Below, one piece after another: positions 44,084 to 54,313 of a stretch of DNA of 64,000 nt (position 1 is its first letter; each line of letters opens with the position of its first letter). The stretch spans positions 744,001 through 808,000 of the forward strand of contig NZ_AP024895.1 of NCBI RefSeq assembly GCF_024347055.1, given 5' to 3'. A model generated the notes under the pieces. The model did no database searches, was not told the origin of the DNA, and saw only the letters and a program-made list of their open reading frames with translations. The stretch is from Vibrio porteresiae DSM 19223 (lineage in GTDB: Bacteria; Pseudomonadota; Gammaproteobacteria; Enterobacterales; Vibrionaceae). The position numbers were made by a program, and so were the translations under genes.

Positions 44084-47000
44084 ATGTCTGACCCAAGGTT
44101 TATCCACTTACGTATTCACAGTGACTATTCCATGGTGGATGGTCTAGGAAAAGTCCCTCCACTGGTGAAAAAAGTGGCTGAAATGGGCATGCCAGCGATG
44201 GCATTGACCGATTTTACAAACTTGTGTGGTTTGGTGAAATTTTATGGCAATGCGAACAGCAATGGGGTTAAGGCTATTGTTGGTGCCGACTTTTCAATGC
44301 GTTCTGACGAGTTTGGCGAAGAGCTCACCAAGTTAACTATTCTGGCCAAAGATAACGTTGGGTACAAAAACCTTACTTTATTGATCTCTAAAGCCTATTT
44401 ACGCGGACATATCCAACATCAACCGGTTATCGATAAAGAGTGGTTGATTGAATATGCTCCAGGGTTGATTGTGCTGTCTGGTGGTAAATGGGGGGAAGTT
44501 GGCCGAGCTTTGCTTAAAGGCAATAACGCTTTAGCTCAGCAATGTGTTCAATTCTATCAAACCCATTTCAAAGATAACTTCTATCTCGAGTTGACCCGAA
44601 CAGGGCGCGCCGATGAAGAAGCGTATCTGCACTTTGCGCTGCAAGTAGCGCAGCAAAATGATCTTCCGGTCGTGGCAACCAACGACGTGGTGTTTTTAAC
44701 TGAAGATCTTTTTGAAGCGCATGAAATTCGCGTGGCGATTCATGATGGCTATACCTTAGACGACCCTCGTCGACCAAAAAATTACAGTCCACAGCAGTAC
44801 CTTCGTAGTGAAGAGGAAATGTGTGAGCTGTTTGCCGATATTCCTGAAGCGCTACAAAACAGTGTTGAAATCGCTAAACGTTGTAACGTAACTGTACGTC
44901 TGGGCGAATACTTCCTGCCAAACTTTCCAACCGAAGGGATGGAAATTGAAGAGTTCCTGGTTAAGAAAGCCCATCATGGATTGGAAGAACGCTTAGAATT
45001 CTTGTTCCCCGATCCGCAAGTTCGGGCTGAACGTCGTCCGCCATACGATGAACGTTTGGAAATCGAACTGGGCGTAATCAACCAGATGGGGTTCCCAGGT
45101 TACTTCTTGATCGTGATGGAGTTCATCCAGTGGTCAAAAGATAACGATATCCCAGTGGGACCCGGTCGTGGTTCAGGCGCCGGTTCATTGGTGGCCTATT
45201 CACTGAAAATCACCGATTTGGATCCGCTTGAATACGACTTGCTGTTCGAACGTTTCCTTAACCCAGAACGTGTTTCCATGCCCGACTTTGACGTCGACTT
45301 CTGTATGGATAAACGCGATAAGGTGATTGACCACGTTGCTGAGATGTATGGCCGTGATGCGGTATCACAGATCATCACCTTTGGTACGATGGCGGCAAAA
45401 GCGGTAATTCGCGATGTGGGCCGCGTGCTAGGTCATCCTTTTGGTTTCTGTGACCGCATTTCTAAATTGATTCCACCCGATCCGGGCATGACGTTGGAAA
45501 AGGCATTCAAAGCAGAACCGGCGTTAGGTGAACTCTACGAAGCCGATGAGGAAGTGAAAGAACTCATCGACATGTGTCGTATTCTTGAAGGTTGTACCCG
45601 AAATGCGGGTAAACACGCTGGTGGTGTGGTGATCTCGCCAACCACTATTACCGATTTCGCGCCTATTTATTGCGATGCTGAAGGTAACCATCCGGTTACT
45701 CAGTTCGATAAAAGTGACGTGGAATATGCGGGGCTGGTGAAGTTTGACTTCTTGGGGTTACGTACCCTAACCATTATCGATTGGGCTCTGGGGCTGATTA
45801 ACCCTCGCCAAGAGAAAAAAGGGCTACCTCCGGTTCGCATTGAGTCGATTCCACTTGATGACCATGCGTCATTTACCGTGTTGAAAAAATCGGAAACCAC
45901 GGCCGTATTCCAGTTGGAATCACGTGGGATGAAAGAGCTGATTAAACGTCTGCAACCTGACTGTTTTGAAGACATCATCGCATTGGTGGCGCTGTTCCGT
46001 CCTGGGCCTTTGCAATCGGGCATGGTGGATAACTTTATCGACCGTAAACACGGTTTGGAAGAGATCTCCTACCCAGATGAAAAATGGCAGCATGCGTCGT
46101 TAAAAGAGATTTTGGAGCCGACCTACGGCATCATCCTGTATCAAGAACAGGTTATGCAGATTGCTCAGGTTCTGGCTGGCTATACCTTGGGTGGCGCGGA
46201 TATGCTGCGCCGTGCGATGGGTAAGAAAAAGCCAGAAGAGATGGCAAAGCAGCGTGCGGTCTTCCAATCGGGTGCAGAGAATAACGGCGTCGACGGCGAA
46301 TTGGCGATGAAGATCTTTGACTTGGTGGAGAAATTCGCCGGTTATGGCTTTAACAAATCGCACTCTGCAGCCTATGCTTTGGTTTCGTATCAGACCCTGT
46401 GGTTGAAAACACACTATCCTGCTGAGTTCATGGCAGCGGTAATGACCGCTGATATGGATAATACCGAAAAAGTGGTAGGCCTTGTTGATGAGTGTATACG
46501 GATGGGGCTAACTGTGCTGCCACCCGACATAAACAAGGGTTTATATCGCTTTAACGTCGACGATGATGGCGCGATCGTGTATGGTATCGGCGCGATAAAA
46601 GGTGTGGGTGAAGGTCCGATTGAAGCGATTCTTGAAGCGCGCAACGAAGGCGGGTATTTTAAGGACCTGTTTGATTTCTGCGCCCGTATTGATTTAAAAC
46701 GTGTTAACAAACGTGTTTTGGAAAAATTGATACTGGCAGGTGCGTTGGATCGACTAGGTCCGCATCGTGCGGCCATGATGGCATCGCTCGATGATGCAGT
46801 GAAATCAGCCAGCCAATATCACCAAGCAGAAGCATTCGGTCAAACCGACATGTTTGGGGTATTAACCGATGCGCCTGAAGAAGTGGAGCAGAAATACACT
46901 CAAGTTCCACCTTGGCCAGAGAAGGTGTGGTTGGAAGGAGAACGAGAAACACTCGGTCTATACTTAACCGGTCACCCAATTAATGAATATTTAAAAGAAC

Positions 47001-47563
47001 TGACTCATTACGTCAGTTGTCGATTAAATGAAGCCGTACCAACTCGCCGTGATCAATCTTTGACAGTGGCTGGGTTGGTGATATCTGCTCGTGTGATGAC
47101 AACCAAGAAAGGTTCTCGGATTGGACTCATGACTCTTGATGACCGTTCAGGTCGAATGGAGGTGATGTTGTTCTCCGATGCGCTCGATCGTTACGCTGAA
47201 CTGTTAGAAAAAGACAAAATTTTGGTGATTTCTGGACAGGTCAGCTTTGATGACTTCAATGGTGGTCTTAAAATGTCCGCGCGTGAAGTCATGGACTTGG
47301 GCAGCGCACGAGAAAAATATGCCCGAAGCTTGTCACTATCGATTGCACAATCGCAAATTGATGAGCAGTTTTTTGAGCGCTTTAGTCAGATATTAGAGCC
47401 TCACCGAGCAGGGACGGTACCTGTCAATGTATATTACCAGCGTGCAGATGCAAGAGCGCGACTCGCACTCGGTACTGAGTGGCGTGTGACGCCAAACGAT
47501 ACATTGTTAGATGAATTAAAACAGCTACTTGGTCAAGACCAGGTAGAACTCGAATTTAACTAA
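44084..47563 (+). CDS. dnaE: DNA polymerase III alpha subunit
   Basis: The 1159-residue replicative polymerase (E. coli 1160). It has an N-terminal PHP domain (FIHLRIHSDYSMVDG), a C-family polymerase core with catalytic PDFDVDFCMDKR (near residue 400) and GPGRGSGAGSLVAYSL, a tandem HhH region, the internal clamp-binding peptide QTDMFGV (near 922) and an OB fold (LTVAGLVISARVMTTKKGSRIG). The proofreading partner DnaQ is at 55622. Confidence 0.98.
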   Translation: MSDPRFIHLRIHSDYSMVDGLGKVPPLVKKVAEMGMPAMALTDFTNLCGLVKFYGNANSNGVKAIVGADFSMRSDEFGEELTKLTILAKDNVGYKNLTLLISKAYLRGHIQHQPVIDKEWLIEYAPGLIVLSGGKWGEVGRALLKGNNALAQQCVQFYQTHFKDNFYLELTRTGRADEEAYLHFALQVAQQNDLPVVATNDVVFLTEDLFEAHEIRVAIHDGYTLDDPRRPKNYSPQQYLRSEEEMCELFADIPEALQNSVEIAKRCNVTVRLGEYFLPNFPTEGMEIEEFLVKKAHHGLEERLEFLFPDPQVRAERRPPYDERLEIELGVINQMGFPGYFLIVMEFIQWSKDNDIPVGPGRGSGAGSLVAYSLKITDLDPLEYDLLFERFLNPERVSMPDFDVDFCMDKRDKVIDHVAEMYGRDAVSQIITFGTMAAKAVIRDVGRVLGHPFGFCDRISKLIPPDPGMTLEKAFKAEPALGELYEADEEVKELIDMCRILEGCTRNAGKHAGGVVISPTTITDFAPIYCDAEGNHPVTQFDKSDVEYAGLVKFDFLGLRTLTIIDWALGLINPRQEKKGLPPVRIESIPLDDHASFTVLKKSETTAVFQLESRGMKELIKRLQPDCFEDIIALVALFRPGPLQSGMVDNFIDRKHGLEEISYPDEKWQHASLKEILEPTYGIILYQEQVMQIAQVLAGYTLGGADMLRRAMGKKKPEEMAKQRAVFQSGAENNGVDGELAMKIFDLVEKFAGYGFNKSHSAAYALVSYQTLWLKTHYPAEFMAAVMTADMDNTEKVVGLVDECIRMGLTVLPPDINKGLYRFNVDDDGAIVYGIGAIKGVGEGPIEAILEARNEGGYFKDLFDFCARIDLKRVNKRVLEKLILAGALDRLGPHRAAMMASLDDAVKSASQYHQAEAFGQTDMFGVLTDAPEEVEQKYTQVPPWPEKVWLEGERETLGLYLTGHPINEYLKELTHYVSCRLNEAVPTRRDQSLTVAGLVISARVMTTKKGSRIGLMTLDDRSGRMEVMLFSDALDRYAELLEKDKILVISGQVSFDDFNGGLKMSAREVMDLGSAREKYARSLSLSIAQSQIDEQFFERFSQILEPHRAGTVPVNVYYQRADARARLALGTEWRVTPNDTLLDELKQLLGQDQVELEFN

Positions 47564-47607
47564 AAATTCAACGGTATTGTGCCAGTTGAATAGAAAAGGA
47601 TCGTTAG

Positions 47608-48567
47608 ATGAGCCTAAATTTTCTCGATTTTGAAAAACCTATCGTAGAACTGGAAGCTAAAATTCAGGCGCTTCGTGATGTATCTCGTCACGGCGGTGAT
47701 GCTTCAGTAGATCTTGAAAAAGAGATCGAACAGTTAGAAAAGAAAAGCTTAGAGCTTAAGAAAAAGATTTTTGGTGATTTAGGTGCATGGCAAGTTGCTC
47801 AACTTGCTCGTCATCCACAGCGTCCTTACACGCTAGATTACATCAAAAACATGTTTACCGAATTTGATGAACTTGCTGGTGACCGTGCTTTTGCTGATGA
47901 TAAAGCTATCGTTGGTGGTATGGCTCGTCTAGATGGTCGTCCTGTGATTGTTATTGGTCACCAAAAAGGTCGTGAAACTCGTGAAAAAGTGAAACGCAAC
48001 TTTGGTATGCCAAAACCTGAAGGTTACCGTAAAGCAAAACGTTTGATGGAAATGGCTGAGCGTTTCAATATGCCAATCATTACTTTCATCGATACTGCTG
48101 GTGCTTACCCAGGTGTGGGCGCTGAAGAACGTGGTCAATCTGAAGCGATCGCAACCAACCTTAAAGTGATGGCTGGCCTTAAAGTGCCTGTTATCTGTAA
48201 CGTTGTTGGTGAAGGCGGTTCAGGCGGTGCACTAGCGATTGGCGTGGGTGACTACGTGAATATGCTGCAATTCTCAACTTACTCAGTCATCTCTCCAGAA
48301 GGTTGTGCATCGATTCTTTGGCGTGATTCTGAAAAAGCACCACAAGCTGCTGAAGCCATGGGTCTGATTGCTCCTCGTCTAAAAGAGCTTGAATTGATTG
48401 ATGAAATCATTGAAGAGCCACTAGGCGGCGCGCATCGCGACCACGCATTGACTGCAGCCAACATGAAAGCGACTTTGATTCGCCAGTTAGCCGACCTCGA
48501 TAAGTTGGAAACCAATGATCTTCTTGATCGTCGTTACCAACGTTTGATGAACTACGGTTACTGTTAA
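47608..48567 (+). CDS. accA: Acetyl-CoA carboxylase carboxyltransferase alpha subunit
   Basis: The 319-residue subunit works with AccD to make malonyl-CoA. Marks are LDFEKPIVELEAKIQALR, TFIDTAGAYPGVGAEERGQ and GEGGSGGALAIGVGD, with the CoA-binding crotonase-like fold. GGATCG before the ATG gives a ribosome site. A small hairpin ATTCAAC/GTTGAAT (47567-47592) lies between dnaE and accA. Confidence 0.97.
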   Translation: MSLNFLDFEKPIVELEAKIQALRDVSRHGGDASVDLEKEIEQLEKKSLELKKKIFGDLGAWQVAQLARHPQRPYTLDYIKNMFTEFDELAGDRAFADDKAIVGGMARLDGRPVIVIGHQKGRETREKVKRNFGMPKPEGYRKAKRLMEMAERFNMPIITFIDTAGAYPGVGAEERGQSEAIATNLKVMAGLKVPVICNVVGEGGSGGALAIGVGDYVNMLQFSTYSVISPEGCASILWRDSEKAPQAAEAMGLIAPRLKELELIDEIIEEPLGGAHRDHALTAANMKATLIRQLADLDKLETNDLLDRRYQRLMNYGYC

Positions 48568-48597
48568 TCACCTAGTCTAGGTGTTTAATAAGTGGAA

Positions 48598-48630
48598 AGA
48601 GGGTTAGCTGCGGCTAGCCCTTTTGTTTTT
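48598..48630 (+). terminator. Terminator after accA
   Basis: Stem AGGGTTAGC/GCTAGCCCT (one wobble) followed by TTTGTTTTT. Confidence 0.8.
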
Positions 48631-48713
48631 CCGTGCTTTGCTTTTTCCCAGCTCTTTTGGTTTGGCTAGCGAAGCGGTAAACTTCTTCTGTTTTCTCGTT
48701 GGATTCCTTAACC

Positions 48714-50039
48714 ATGAATGACTTATATGCAGATGTTGCGCGTCAACTTGATGAGCTTAAGCCTGCTCGCTTAGTGGTGGCTTTTAGCGGTGGGGTGGAC
48801 TCACGAGTGCTGTTGCATCTTGTCGCTCGCTATCGTGAGCAACATGCGATTCCTTGCGTTGCAGTGCATGTTCATCATGGTTTAAGTGCGCATGCCAATG
48901 AGTGGGCAGCGCAGTGCCAAGAGTGGGGAGCGCAAGCGGGAATTGAGGTGTGCGTTGAACGTGTCACCTTATCGAGTGATTCTGGTGAGAGCTTAGAGCA
49001 GTTGGCTCGTGATGCACGTTATGCCGCGCTTGCCAAACATGTTGATTCTCAAACCCTCATGCTGCTTGGGCAACATGCGGATGATCAAGTGGAAACTTTC
49101 CTGCTGGCACTTAAGCGTGGTAGCGGTCCTAAGGGGTTGGCCTCGATGGCTGCTCACGGTAATTTTGCTCAAGGGCAGTTATTGCGTCCATTACTGACAG
49201 TGACACGTGCTGCCATTGAAGCGTATGCCCAGCAAGCTCAATTAAGCTGGGTGGAAGATGAAAGTAACCAAGATACGCGCTTTGACCGTAATTTTTTACG
49301 CCATCATGTTACGCCAACCTTAACGAAGCGGTGGCCAGGATTCTATCAAGCGATTCAACGTAGTGCGGAGTTGTGCGCAGCGCAAGAGGCGCTATTAACT
49401 GAGTTGTTGCAAGAAAAGCTGCAATTGGCGCTAAATGCGGATAACAGTTTGTCTGTGGACGTTCTCGACTCTTGTTCAGCATTGGTGCGTGGACAACTGC
49501 TGCGACAATGGCTTCAGCAGCTTAAGGTGCCGATGCCGAGCCGCCAACATACCGATATGATTTGGCATGAAGTCGCGTTAGCTCAGCAAGATGCCAATCC
49601 CAAGCTGCAGTTGGGTAAATATCAGGTTCGTCGTTTTCAGCAACGTTTGTATTGTATTGAAACTGAGAAAGATTTTTCGAGTTGGCGTGCTACGCTCAAC
49701 ATGAACCAGACGTTGAGGTTACCCGACTCGCTCGGCACTTTGCGTTTAGCCGCTGGAGAAAATAATACGCTTAGCCTACCTGAAGGGCATCACTCTTTTA
49801 CCGTCGTCTTTGATCCCAGTGGTTTATCTGCATGCCCGGTTGGCCGTAGTGGCAGTCGTAAATTGAAAAAGTTATATCAAGAATATGGTGTGCCAAGTTG
49901 GCAACGTAGACAACTGCCGATCGTGATGTGTGATGATAAGGTCGTGGCGGTGGTGGGTTTATTTATTAGCCGTGATTTTAATGGCAAAGATTGTGAGCTC
50001 ATCTGGGATAAATCTGAGAAGTTCATGGCAAACTCTTAA
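48714..50039 (+). CDS. tilS: tRNA(Ile)-lysidine synthetase
   Basis: The 441-residue enzyme modifies C34 of the minor tRNA-Ile so that it reads AUA. The ATP PP-loop is LVVAFSGGVDSRVLL (about 22-36), and the N-type PPase core follows with LGQHADDQVETFLL and DESNQDTRFDRNFLR. C-terminal TilS domains follow. The frame opens at 48699; ATG 48714 is preferred. The ribosome site is weak. Confidence 0.95.
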   Translation: MNDLYADVARQLDELKPARLVVAFSGGVDSRVLLHLVARYREQHAIPCVAVHVHHGLSAHANEWAAQCQEWGAQAGIEVCVERVTLSSDSGESLEQLARDARYAALAKHVDSQTLMLLGQHADDQVETFLLALKRGSGPKGLASMAAHGNFAQGQLLRPLLTVTRAAIEAYAQQAQLSWVEDESNQDTRFDRNFLRHHVTPTLTKRWPGFYQAIQRSAELCAAQEALLTELLQEKLQLALNADNSLSVDVLDSCSALVRGQLLRQWLQQLKVPMPSRQHTDMIWHEVALAQQDANPKLQLGKYQVRRFQQRLYCIETEKDFSSWRATLNMNQTLRLPDSLGTLRLAAGENNTLSLPEGHHSFTVVFDPSGLSACPVGRSGSRKLKKLYQEYGVPSWQRRQLPIVMCDDKVVAVVGLFISRDFNGKDCELIWDKSEKFMANS

Positions 50040-50065
50040 CAAATATAGAATAACAAGGTGAAGCA

Positions 50066-50377
50066 ATGAGAGGGTTCTCGTTAGTATGTGTTTTGGCTAG
50101 TGTATTTTTCGCTGGGCAGGTTATGGCAGCAGACGAAGCTGCGGGTCAGAAAAAAGCCGCTAGTTGTGTTGCCTGTCATGGCGCTAATGGGGTTGCGATT
50201 ATTCCTGGCTATCCAAGCCTTAAAGGTCAAAACGAACAATATTTAGTCATGTCGATGCAAGCGTATAAAAACAAGCAACGCACTGGCGGTATGGCCAGTA
50301 TGATGCAGGCGCAGATGTCGATTCTTAGTTATGAAGATATTGAAAATATCGCCGCTTATTTTGCTAACATGAAGTAA
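50066..50377 (+). CDS. Periplasmic c-type cytochrome (class I, monohaem)
   Basis: A 103-residue protein with a signal peptide (MRGFSLVCVLASVFFAGQVMA) and one haem site, CVACH, near residue 35. The Met axial ligand is probably among the Met-rich stretch GGMASMMQAQM. It resembles cytochrome c4/c5-like carriers that pass electrons to terminal oxidases or reductases. The exact partner is unknown. It lies 26 nt after tilS. Confidence 0.88.
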   Translation: MRGFSLVCVLASVFFAGQVMAADEAAGQKKAASCVACHGANGVAIIPGYPSLKGQNEQYLVMSMQAYKNKQRTGGMASMMQAQMSILSYEDIENIAAYFANMK

Positions 50378-50485
50378 GTATTCTCAGTCAGATTGAATGC
50401 ATATGCATCAGTCCGGCTTTTTCATTGATTGTTTGCTATGGCTAGATAATAATGCCGGCAAGTGTATGAAGTGTAAGGGACGAAC

Positions 50486-50824
50486 ATGAAAAAAATTGAA
50501 GCGATCATCAAACCGTTCAAACTTGATGATGTCCGTGAAGCATTGGCTGATGTTGGTATTACCGGTATGACTGTGTCTGAAGTGAAAGGGTTTGGTCGTC
50601 AAAAAGGTCATACTGAACTTTACCGTGGTGCTGAATACATGGTGGACTTTCTACCAAAAGTGAAACTGGAAATCGTGGTCTCCGATGACGTAGTGGAACA
50701 GTGTGTTGACACCATCATCGAAGTTGCCCAAACTGGCAAGATTGGTGACGGTAAAATCTTCATCACCGAAGTGGAGCGTGTCGTGCGTATCCGTACTGGT
50801 GAAGAAGACGAAGACGCGATCTAG
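50486..50824 (+). CDS. glnB: Nitrogen regulatory protein PII
   Basis: The 112-residue signal protein reads 2-oxoglutarate and ATP and controls NtrB and GlnE. The T-loop GRQKGHTELYRGAEYMVDFLP carries the uridylylated Tyr51. The B-loop TGKIGDGKIF and C-loop VRIRTGEEDEDAI match GlnB. GlnK would lie beside amtB, which is absent here, so GlnB fits. Its modifying enzyme GlnD is at 25323. AAGGGACG lies before the ATG. Confidence 0.95.
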   Translation: MKKIEAIIKPFKLDDVREALADVGITGMTVSEVKGFGRQKGHTELYRGAEYMVDFLPKVKLEIVVSDDVVEQCVDTIIEVAQTGKIGDGKIFITEVERVVRIRTGEEDEDAI

Positions 50825-50889
50825 TCGAATCAATTCGGTTGTATGGAGTGGTGGATTGACGCCACTCCACTGTTAAAACCATTGAAAAA

Positions 50890-50914
50890 CAAGGAGCCAA
50901 TGCTCCTTTTTTTA
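50890..50914 (+). terminator. Terminator of glnB
   Basis: Stem AAGGAGC/GCTCCTT with a CAAT loop and T-run. It lies within 3 nt of the next gene. Confidence 0.85.
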
Positions 50915-50916
50915 TA

Positions 50917-51786
50917 GTGAAAAAACGTATGAGAAAACGCTACTTATTCTTTTCCAGCTTGCTGTTAATTGGCTCGGGGGTTAGCAGTTTCCTTACTATT
51001 TTCTCTGTCCCCAAGCATCCCCAATTATTGACGGTTAATGAAGAAGGGGAAGAACAGCCTCTCGTTTGTTACCAAGGCCATCCGCAACAGACGTTGGATC
51101 GCGATGGCGAGCTCAATCTTCTGGTGTGGAACATTTATAAGCAAAACCGCGCTGCATGGTCTGATGCTTTAACCGGTTATAGCTCTGAGGCTGATCTGCT
51201 ATTGCTGCAAGAAGCCAGTATGAATGAACCGCTCAAACAATGGATTTCTCAACACAACTGGGATGGTGCGCAGGCTAACGCGTTTCGTGTCTTAGGTGAG
51301 TCTACCGGGGTGCTTAACCTGTCTAAACTGATGCCAAGTTTAGCTTGCGCCTACACTGAGGTAGAGCCTTGGCTACGCCTTCCTAAATCAGGCATCTATG
51401 CCGAATATCCACTGAGCTCTGGAGAGACTTTAGCGAGCGTTAATCTTCATGCGGTTAACTTTACTTATGGTACTGCTGAGTATGAAGCGCAGTTAAATCG
51501 TTTACTGGATCGATTAGCTCATCATCGTGGGCCGATTATTCTGGCTGGGGATTTTAATAGTTGGAGTTCTCGCCGAATGCATGTGTTAACCCATGCACTG
51601 TCGGAAATTGGCTTACGGGAAGTGGCATTTGAACCGGATAATCGTATTACCTTTTTTAACGGCCTCCCGCTAGACCATGTTTTTTATCGCGGATTGACCT
51701 TGAGAAGTGCTCAAGTGCCGAAGACAGAAGCTTCCGATCATAATCCGATGTTGGTGTCGTTTACCCTGCCCGCAAAGCGCCATTAA
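50917..51786 (+). CDS. YafD-like endonuclease/exonuclease/phosphatase family protein
   Basis: About 289 residues. The N-terminus has a hydrophobic segment (LFFSSLLLIGSGVSSFLTIF), probably a membrane anchor or signal. The rest is an EEP fold with NLLVWNIYKQNRAAW, LLLQEASM, SVNLHAVNFTYG, LAGDFNSWSSRRM and a final SDHNPML, so the catalytic residues are present. The sequence matches E. coli YafD, whose gene sits in the same mltD-gloB-rnhA-dnaQ neighbourhood. Function is unproven. GTG 50917 or ATG 50929 could be the start; the ribosome site is poor and lies inside the terminator region. Confidence 0.85.
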   Translation: MKKRMRKRYLFFSSLLLIGSGVSSFLTIFSVPKHPQLLTVNEEGEEQPLVCYQGHPQQTLDRDGELNLLVWNIYKQNRAAWSDALTGYSSEADLLLLQEASMNEPLKQWISQHNWDGAQANAFRVLGESTGVLNLSKLMPSLACAYTEVEPWLRLPKSGIYAEYPLSSGETLASVNLHAVNFTYGTAEYEAQLNRLLDRLAHHRGPIILAGDFNSWSSRRMHVLTHALSEIGLREVAFEPDNRITFFNGLPLDHVFYRGLTLRSAQVPKTEASDHNPMLVSFTLPAKRH

Positions 51787-51811
51787 TCAGGTTCAACTTA
51801 ATTCAGATAAT

Positions 51812-51840
51812 AAAAAAGAGTCTCATGGGAGACTCTTTTC
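51812..51840. terminator. Bidirectional terminator between yafD-like gene and mltD
   Basis: Stem AAAAGAGTCTC/GAGACTCTTTT with A-run and T-run, between convergent genes. Confidence 0.88.
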
Positions 51841-51867
51841 GATTCTGTGCAAGATAACTAACTGAGC

Positions 51868-53445
51868 TTAAACGCTCACTTTGGTTACATCGACATACAA
51901 CTTGAGCTTTTGCCCCGGTTGTAAATATTTCTGGTTGGACATTTCGTTCCACTCAATGATATCGCCCGTTTTCACTTTAAAGCGGTTAGCAATGTCACTT
52001 AAGGTATCGCCATTACGTACTTCGTAGAATACGGTGCGGATAATAGCACCATCGGAACTGGTTTTCCAAATCACCAGTTTTTGCCCTACGCGCAGGGTGT
52101 CGATTGGGCTCATGCCATTCCATTTCGCTAATGAACGATAAGGAACGTTGTTGGAGCGAGCAATGGTCCATAAACTTTCACCATCACGTACCGTGTGATC
52201 AATTTTGTATTGACCACGAGCGAGTGATTGCAATTTCGCTAGACGGTTGCTGGCGGTAAGCGCATACGCCTTGTCATCTTTCACCGCGGTTGGAATCATC
52301 AGATATTGGCCGACACGAATCGTGTTGCCCGTGAGGCTGTTAGCCGTCTGAATCACTTTGGTGGTGGTGTTATGTTTTTGCGCAATCACGCTTAGCGTAT
52401 CGCCTGACTCCACTTGGTAGCGGATAAGCTTCATGCCAGAACCACGATGTTTATCGACATTAGCGACAAACTCGTCCACTCGACCCACGGGAATAAGCAG
52501 CTGGTAAGGGCCGTCTGGTGAGGTCGCCCATTGGTTATACGCTGGGTTGTAGCTTTGCAGCTCTTTCACTGTCATGCCGGCGTATTTCGCCGCAATCGCT
52601 AAATCAAGTTGCTCTTCTGGGTCAACCAATTGCAACACAGGTCTGTTTGGAATCTCAGGTAAACTGATCCCGTATTTTTTCTGATGCGCGATGATATCGG
52701 CTAACGCGAGAAGCTTAGGTACATAACCTGTCGTTTCGTCAGGTAAGTCGAGCGAGAAGAAATCGGTTGGTTTACCAAGGCGTTGGTTTTTACGAATGGC
52801 ACTGGAAATTCGACCACCACCACTATTGTAGGCCGCAATGGCTTGATACCAATCACCGTTAAAACGCTCACCTAACACGCTCAGATAATCTAATGCAGCA
52901 TCCGTGGCTGCATCTACATCGCGGCGACCGTCATACCAAAAATTCTGTTCTAAACCGTACATTTTGCCGGTGCTAGGAACAAACTGCCACAAACCGGCAG
53001 CGCTGCCATGGGAATAGGCAAAGGCGTCAAAGGCACTTTCAACGATAGGCAATAAGGCAAGCTCTAAAGGTAAACCACGGTCTTCGATCTTGGTTGTGAT
53101 GAGATAGAGGAACGGTTTTGCACGCTCGGCAACGATTTGCAAATGATTGGGATGCTTGAGATACCACGTTCGGTAGTAATCGACAGACTTATTATGCGGA
53201 ATACCAATGCTCAGTTGCATACCAATCCGCTGCCACACATCATCTTGCTCTGAAGGTAGGATAACCTTAGGCTTCTTTACCTTAGTGGTATCGTCTTTTT
53301 TCTGCGTGGCAGAGGCTTGCACCACTGCGCTGTCAGATTGAGACGCAAGTTCCCCATTTGTCTCTGATGTTGTTTGATTCTCTGGCTGGGTAATTTGACA
53401 ACCGGCTAGCAGCAGAGCCAATACCCAACTGAAATGTACTCGCAT
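51868..53445 (-). CDS. mltD: Membrane-bound lytic murein transglycosylase D
   Basis: The 525-residue outer-membrane lipoprotein cleaves peptidoglycan glycan strands. Lipobox LLAGC gives an acylated Cys at 16. The SLT domain includes LPIVESAFDAFAYSHGSAAGLWQF with the catalytic Glu and AIAAYNSGGGRI. Three C-terminal LysM repeats follow (near 342-386, 408-452 and 470-520), one more than in E. coli MltD as I recall it. Confidence 0.95.
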   Translation of the reverse strand: MRVHFSWVLALLLAGCQITQPENQTTSETNGELASQSDSAVVQASATQKKDDTTKVKKPKVILPSEQDDVWQRIGMQLSIGIPHNKSVDYYRTWYLKHPNHLQIVAERAKPFLYLITTKIEDRGLPLELALLPIVESAFDAFAYSHGSAAGLWQFVPSTGKMYGLEQNFWYDGRRDVDAATDAALDYLSVLGERFNGDWYQAIAAYNSGGGRISSAIRKNQRLGKPTDFFSLDLPDETTGYVPKLLALADIIAHQKKYGISLPEIPNRPVLQLVDPEEQLDLAIAAKYAGMTVKELQSYNPAYNQWATSPDGPYQLLIPVGRVDEFVANVDKHRGSGMKLIRYQVESGDTLSVIAQKHNTTTKVIQTANSLTGNTIRVGQYLMIPTAVKDDKAYALTASNRLAKLQSLARGQYKIDHTVRDGESLWTIARSNNVPYRSLAKWNGMSPIDTLRVGQKLVIWKTSSDGAIIRTVFYEVRNGDTLSDIANRFKVKTGDIIEWNEMSNQKYLQPGQKLKLYVDVTKVSV

Positions 53446-53517
53446 GTAAGACAGCCTTTCTTCTAAATGGCTGCTGATAATACTTGTCGTATTGACATCA
53501 TGACAAGTAAGAAAACG

Positions 53518-54276
53518 TCAAAATTCGTTTTTCCACTCGCGCAAGGCTGCAAATACTGACACAGGCTCAGCATTTAATGTGCGGTTAGCCACTGATTTTG
53601 CGACACTTGTTATGTGGGTGCGCAAAAATGGGTTGACCGCTTTTTCGATTTTTATGGTGCTAGGTAGGGTTGACCTATCCTGCGCTCTGAGGCGAATAAC
53701 ATCGTCTCGATAGAGTTTAAGTTCTTGATTGTCTGGCTCAATTGCCATGGCAAACGCAATATTGCTGGTGGTGTACTCGTGGGCACAGTAAACCTCGGTT
53801 TCGTCGGGTAACGTCAGCAACTTGTTAAGGGAGTGAAACATTTGCTCCATGGTTCCCTCAAAAACACGGCCACATCCCGCGGAGAATAACACATCTCCAC
53901 AAAAAAGCTTATTATCGCCAACATAACCGACATGGCCTAAAGTATGGCCTGGCAGATCTAATACGGTAAAAAGTTCACCAAAAAGTTCAATTTGATTGCC
54001 GTCTTCTACCGGATGAGTCAGCGTTGGAATTGGCTCATTTTTCGGTCCGACTACATTTAGGTGTGGGAAATGGTGGACTAAATCAGGCACGCCGCCAATA
54101 TGATCATGATGGTGATGCGTAATTAAGATGGCTTCTGGGGTCAATTGGTGCTCTTCTAAGTAACGAAGCACAGGGGCAGCATCGCCGGGATCGACAATAG
54201 CACAACGCTGATCGCTATTTTGAATCAGCCAGATGTAATTATCGTTAAATGCAGGTATGCTTTTGATATGTAACAT
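53518..54276 (-). CDS. gloB: Hydroxyacylglutathione hydrolase (glyoxalase II)
   Basis: The 252-residue metallo-beta-lactamase-fold enzyme splits lactoylglutathione, finishing methylglyoxal removal. ILITHHHHDHIGG holds the dinuclear metal site, with LPGHTLGHVGYV, LFCGDVLFSAGCGR and YCAHEYTTSN completing it. It is read towards mltD from the same strand; an 8 bp inverted repeat (TACTTGTC/GACAAGTA, 53481-53509) lies between them. Confidence 0.96.
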   Translation of the reverse strand: MLHIKSIPAFNDNYIWLIQNSDQRCAIVDPGDAAPVLRYLEEHQLTPEAILITHHHHDHIGGVPDLVHHFPHLNVVGPKNEPIPTLTHPVEDGNQIELFGELFTVLDLPGHTLGHVGYVGDNKLFCGDVLFSAGCGRVFEGTMEQMFHSLNKLLTLPDETEVYCAHEYTTSNIAFAMAIEPDNQELKLYRDDVIRLRAQDRSTLPSTIKIEKAVNPFLRTHITSVAKSVANRTLNAEPVSVFAALREWKNEF

Positions 54277-54313
54277 GAGTTATCTCCAGTCGCCTAGGTG
54301 AAACGAGTTAGCA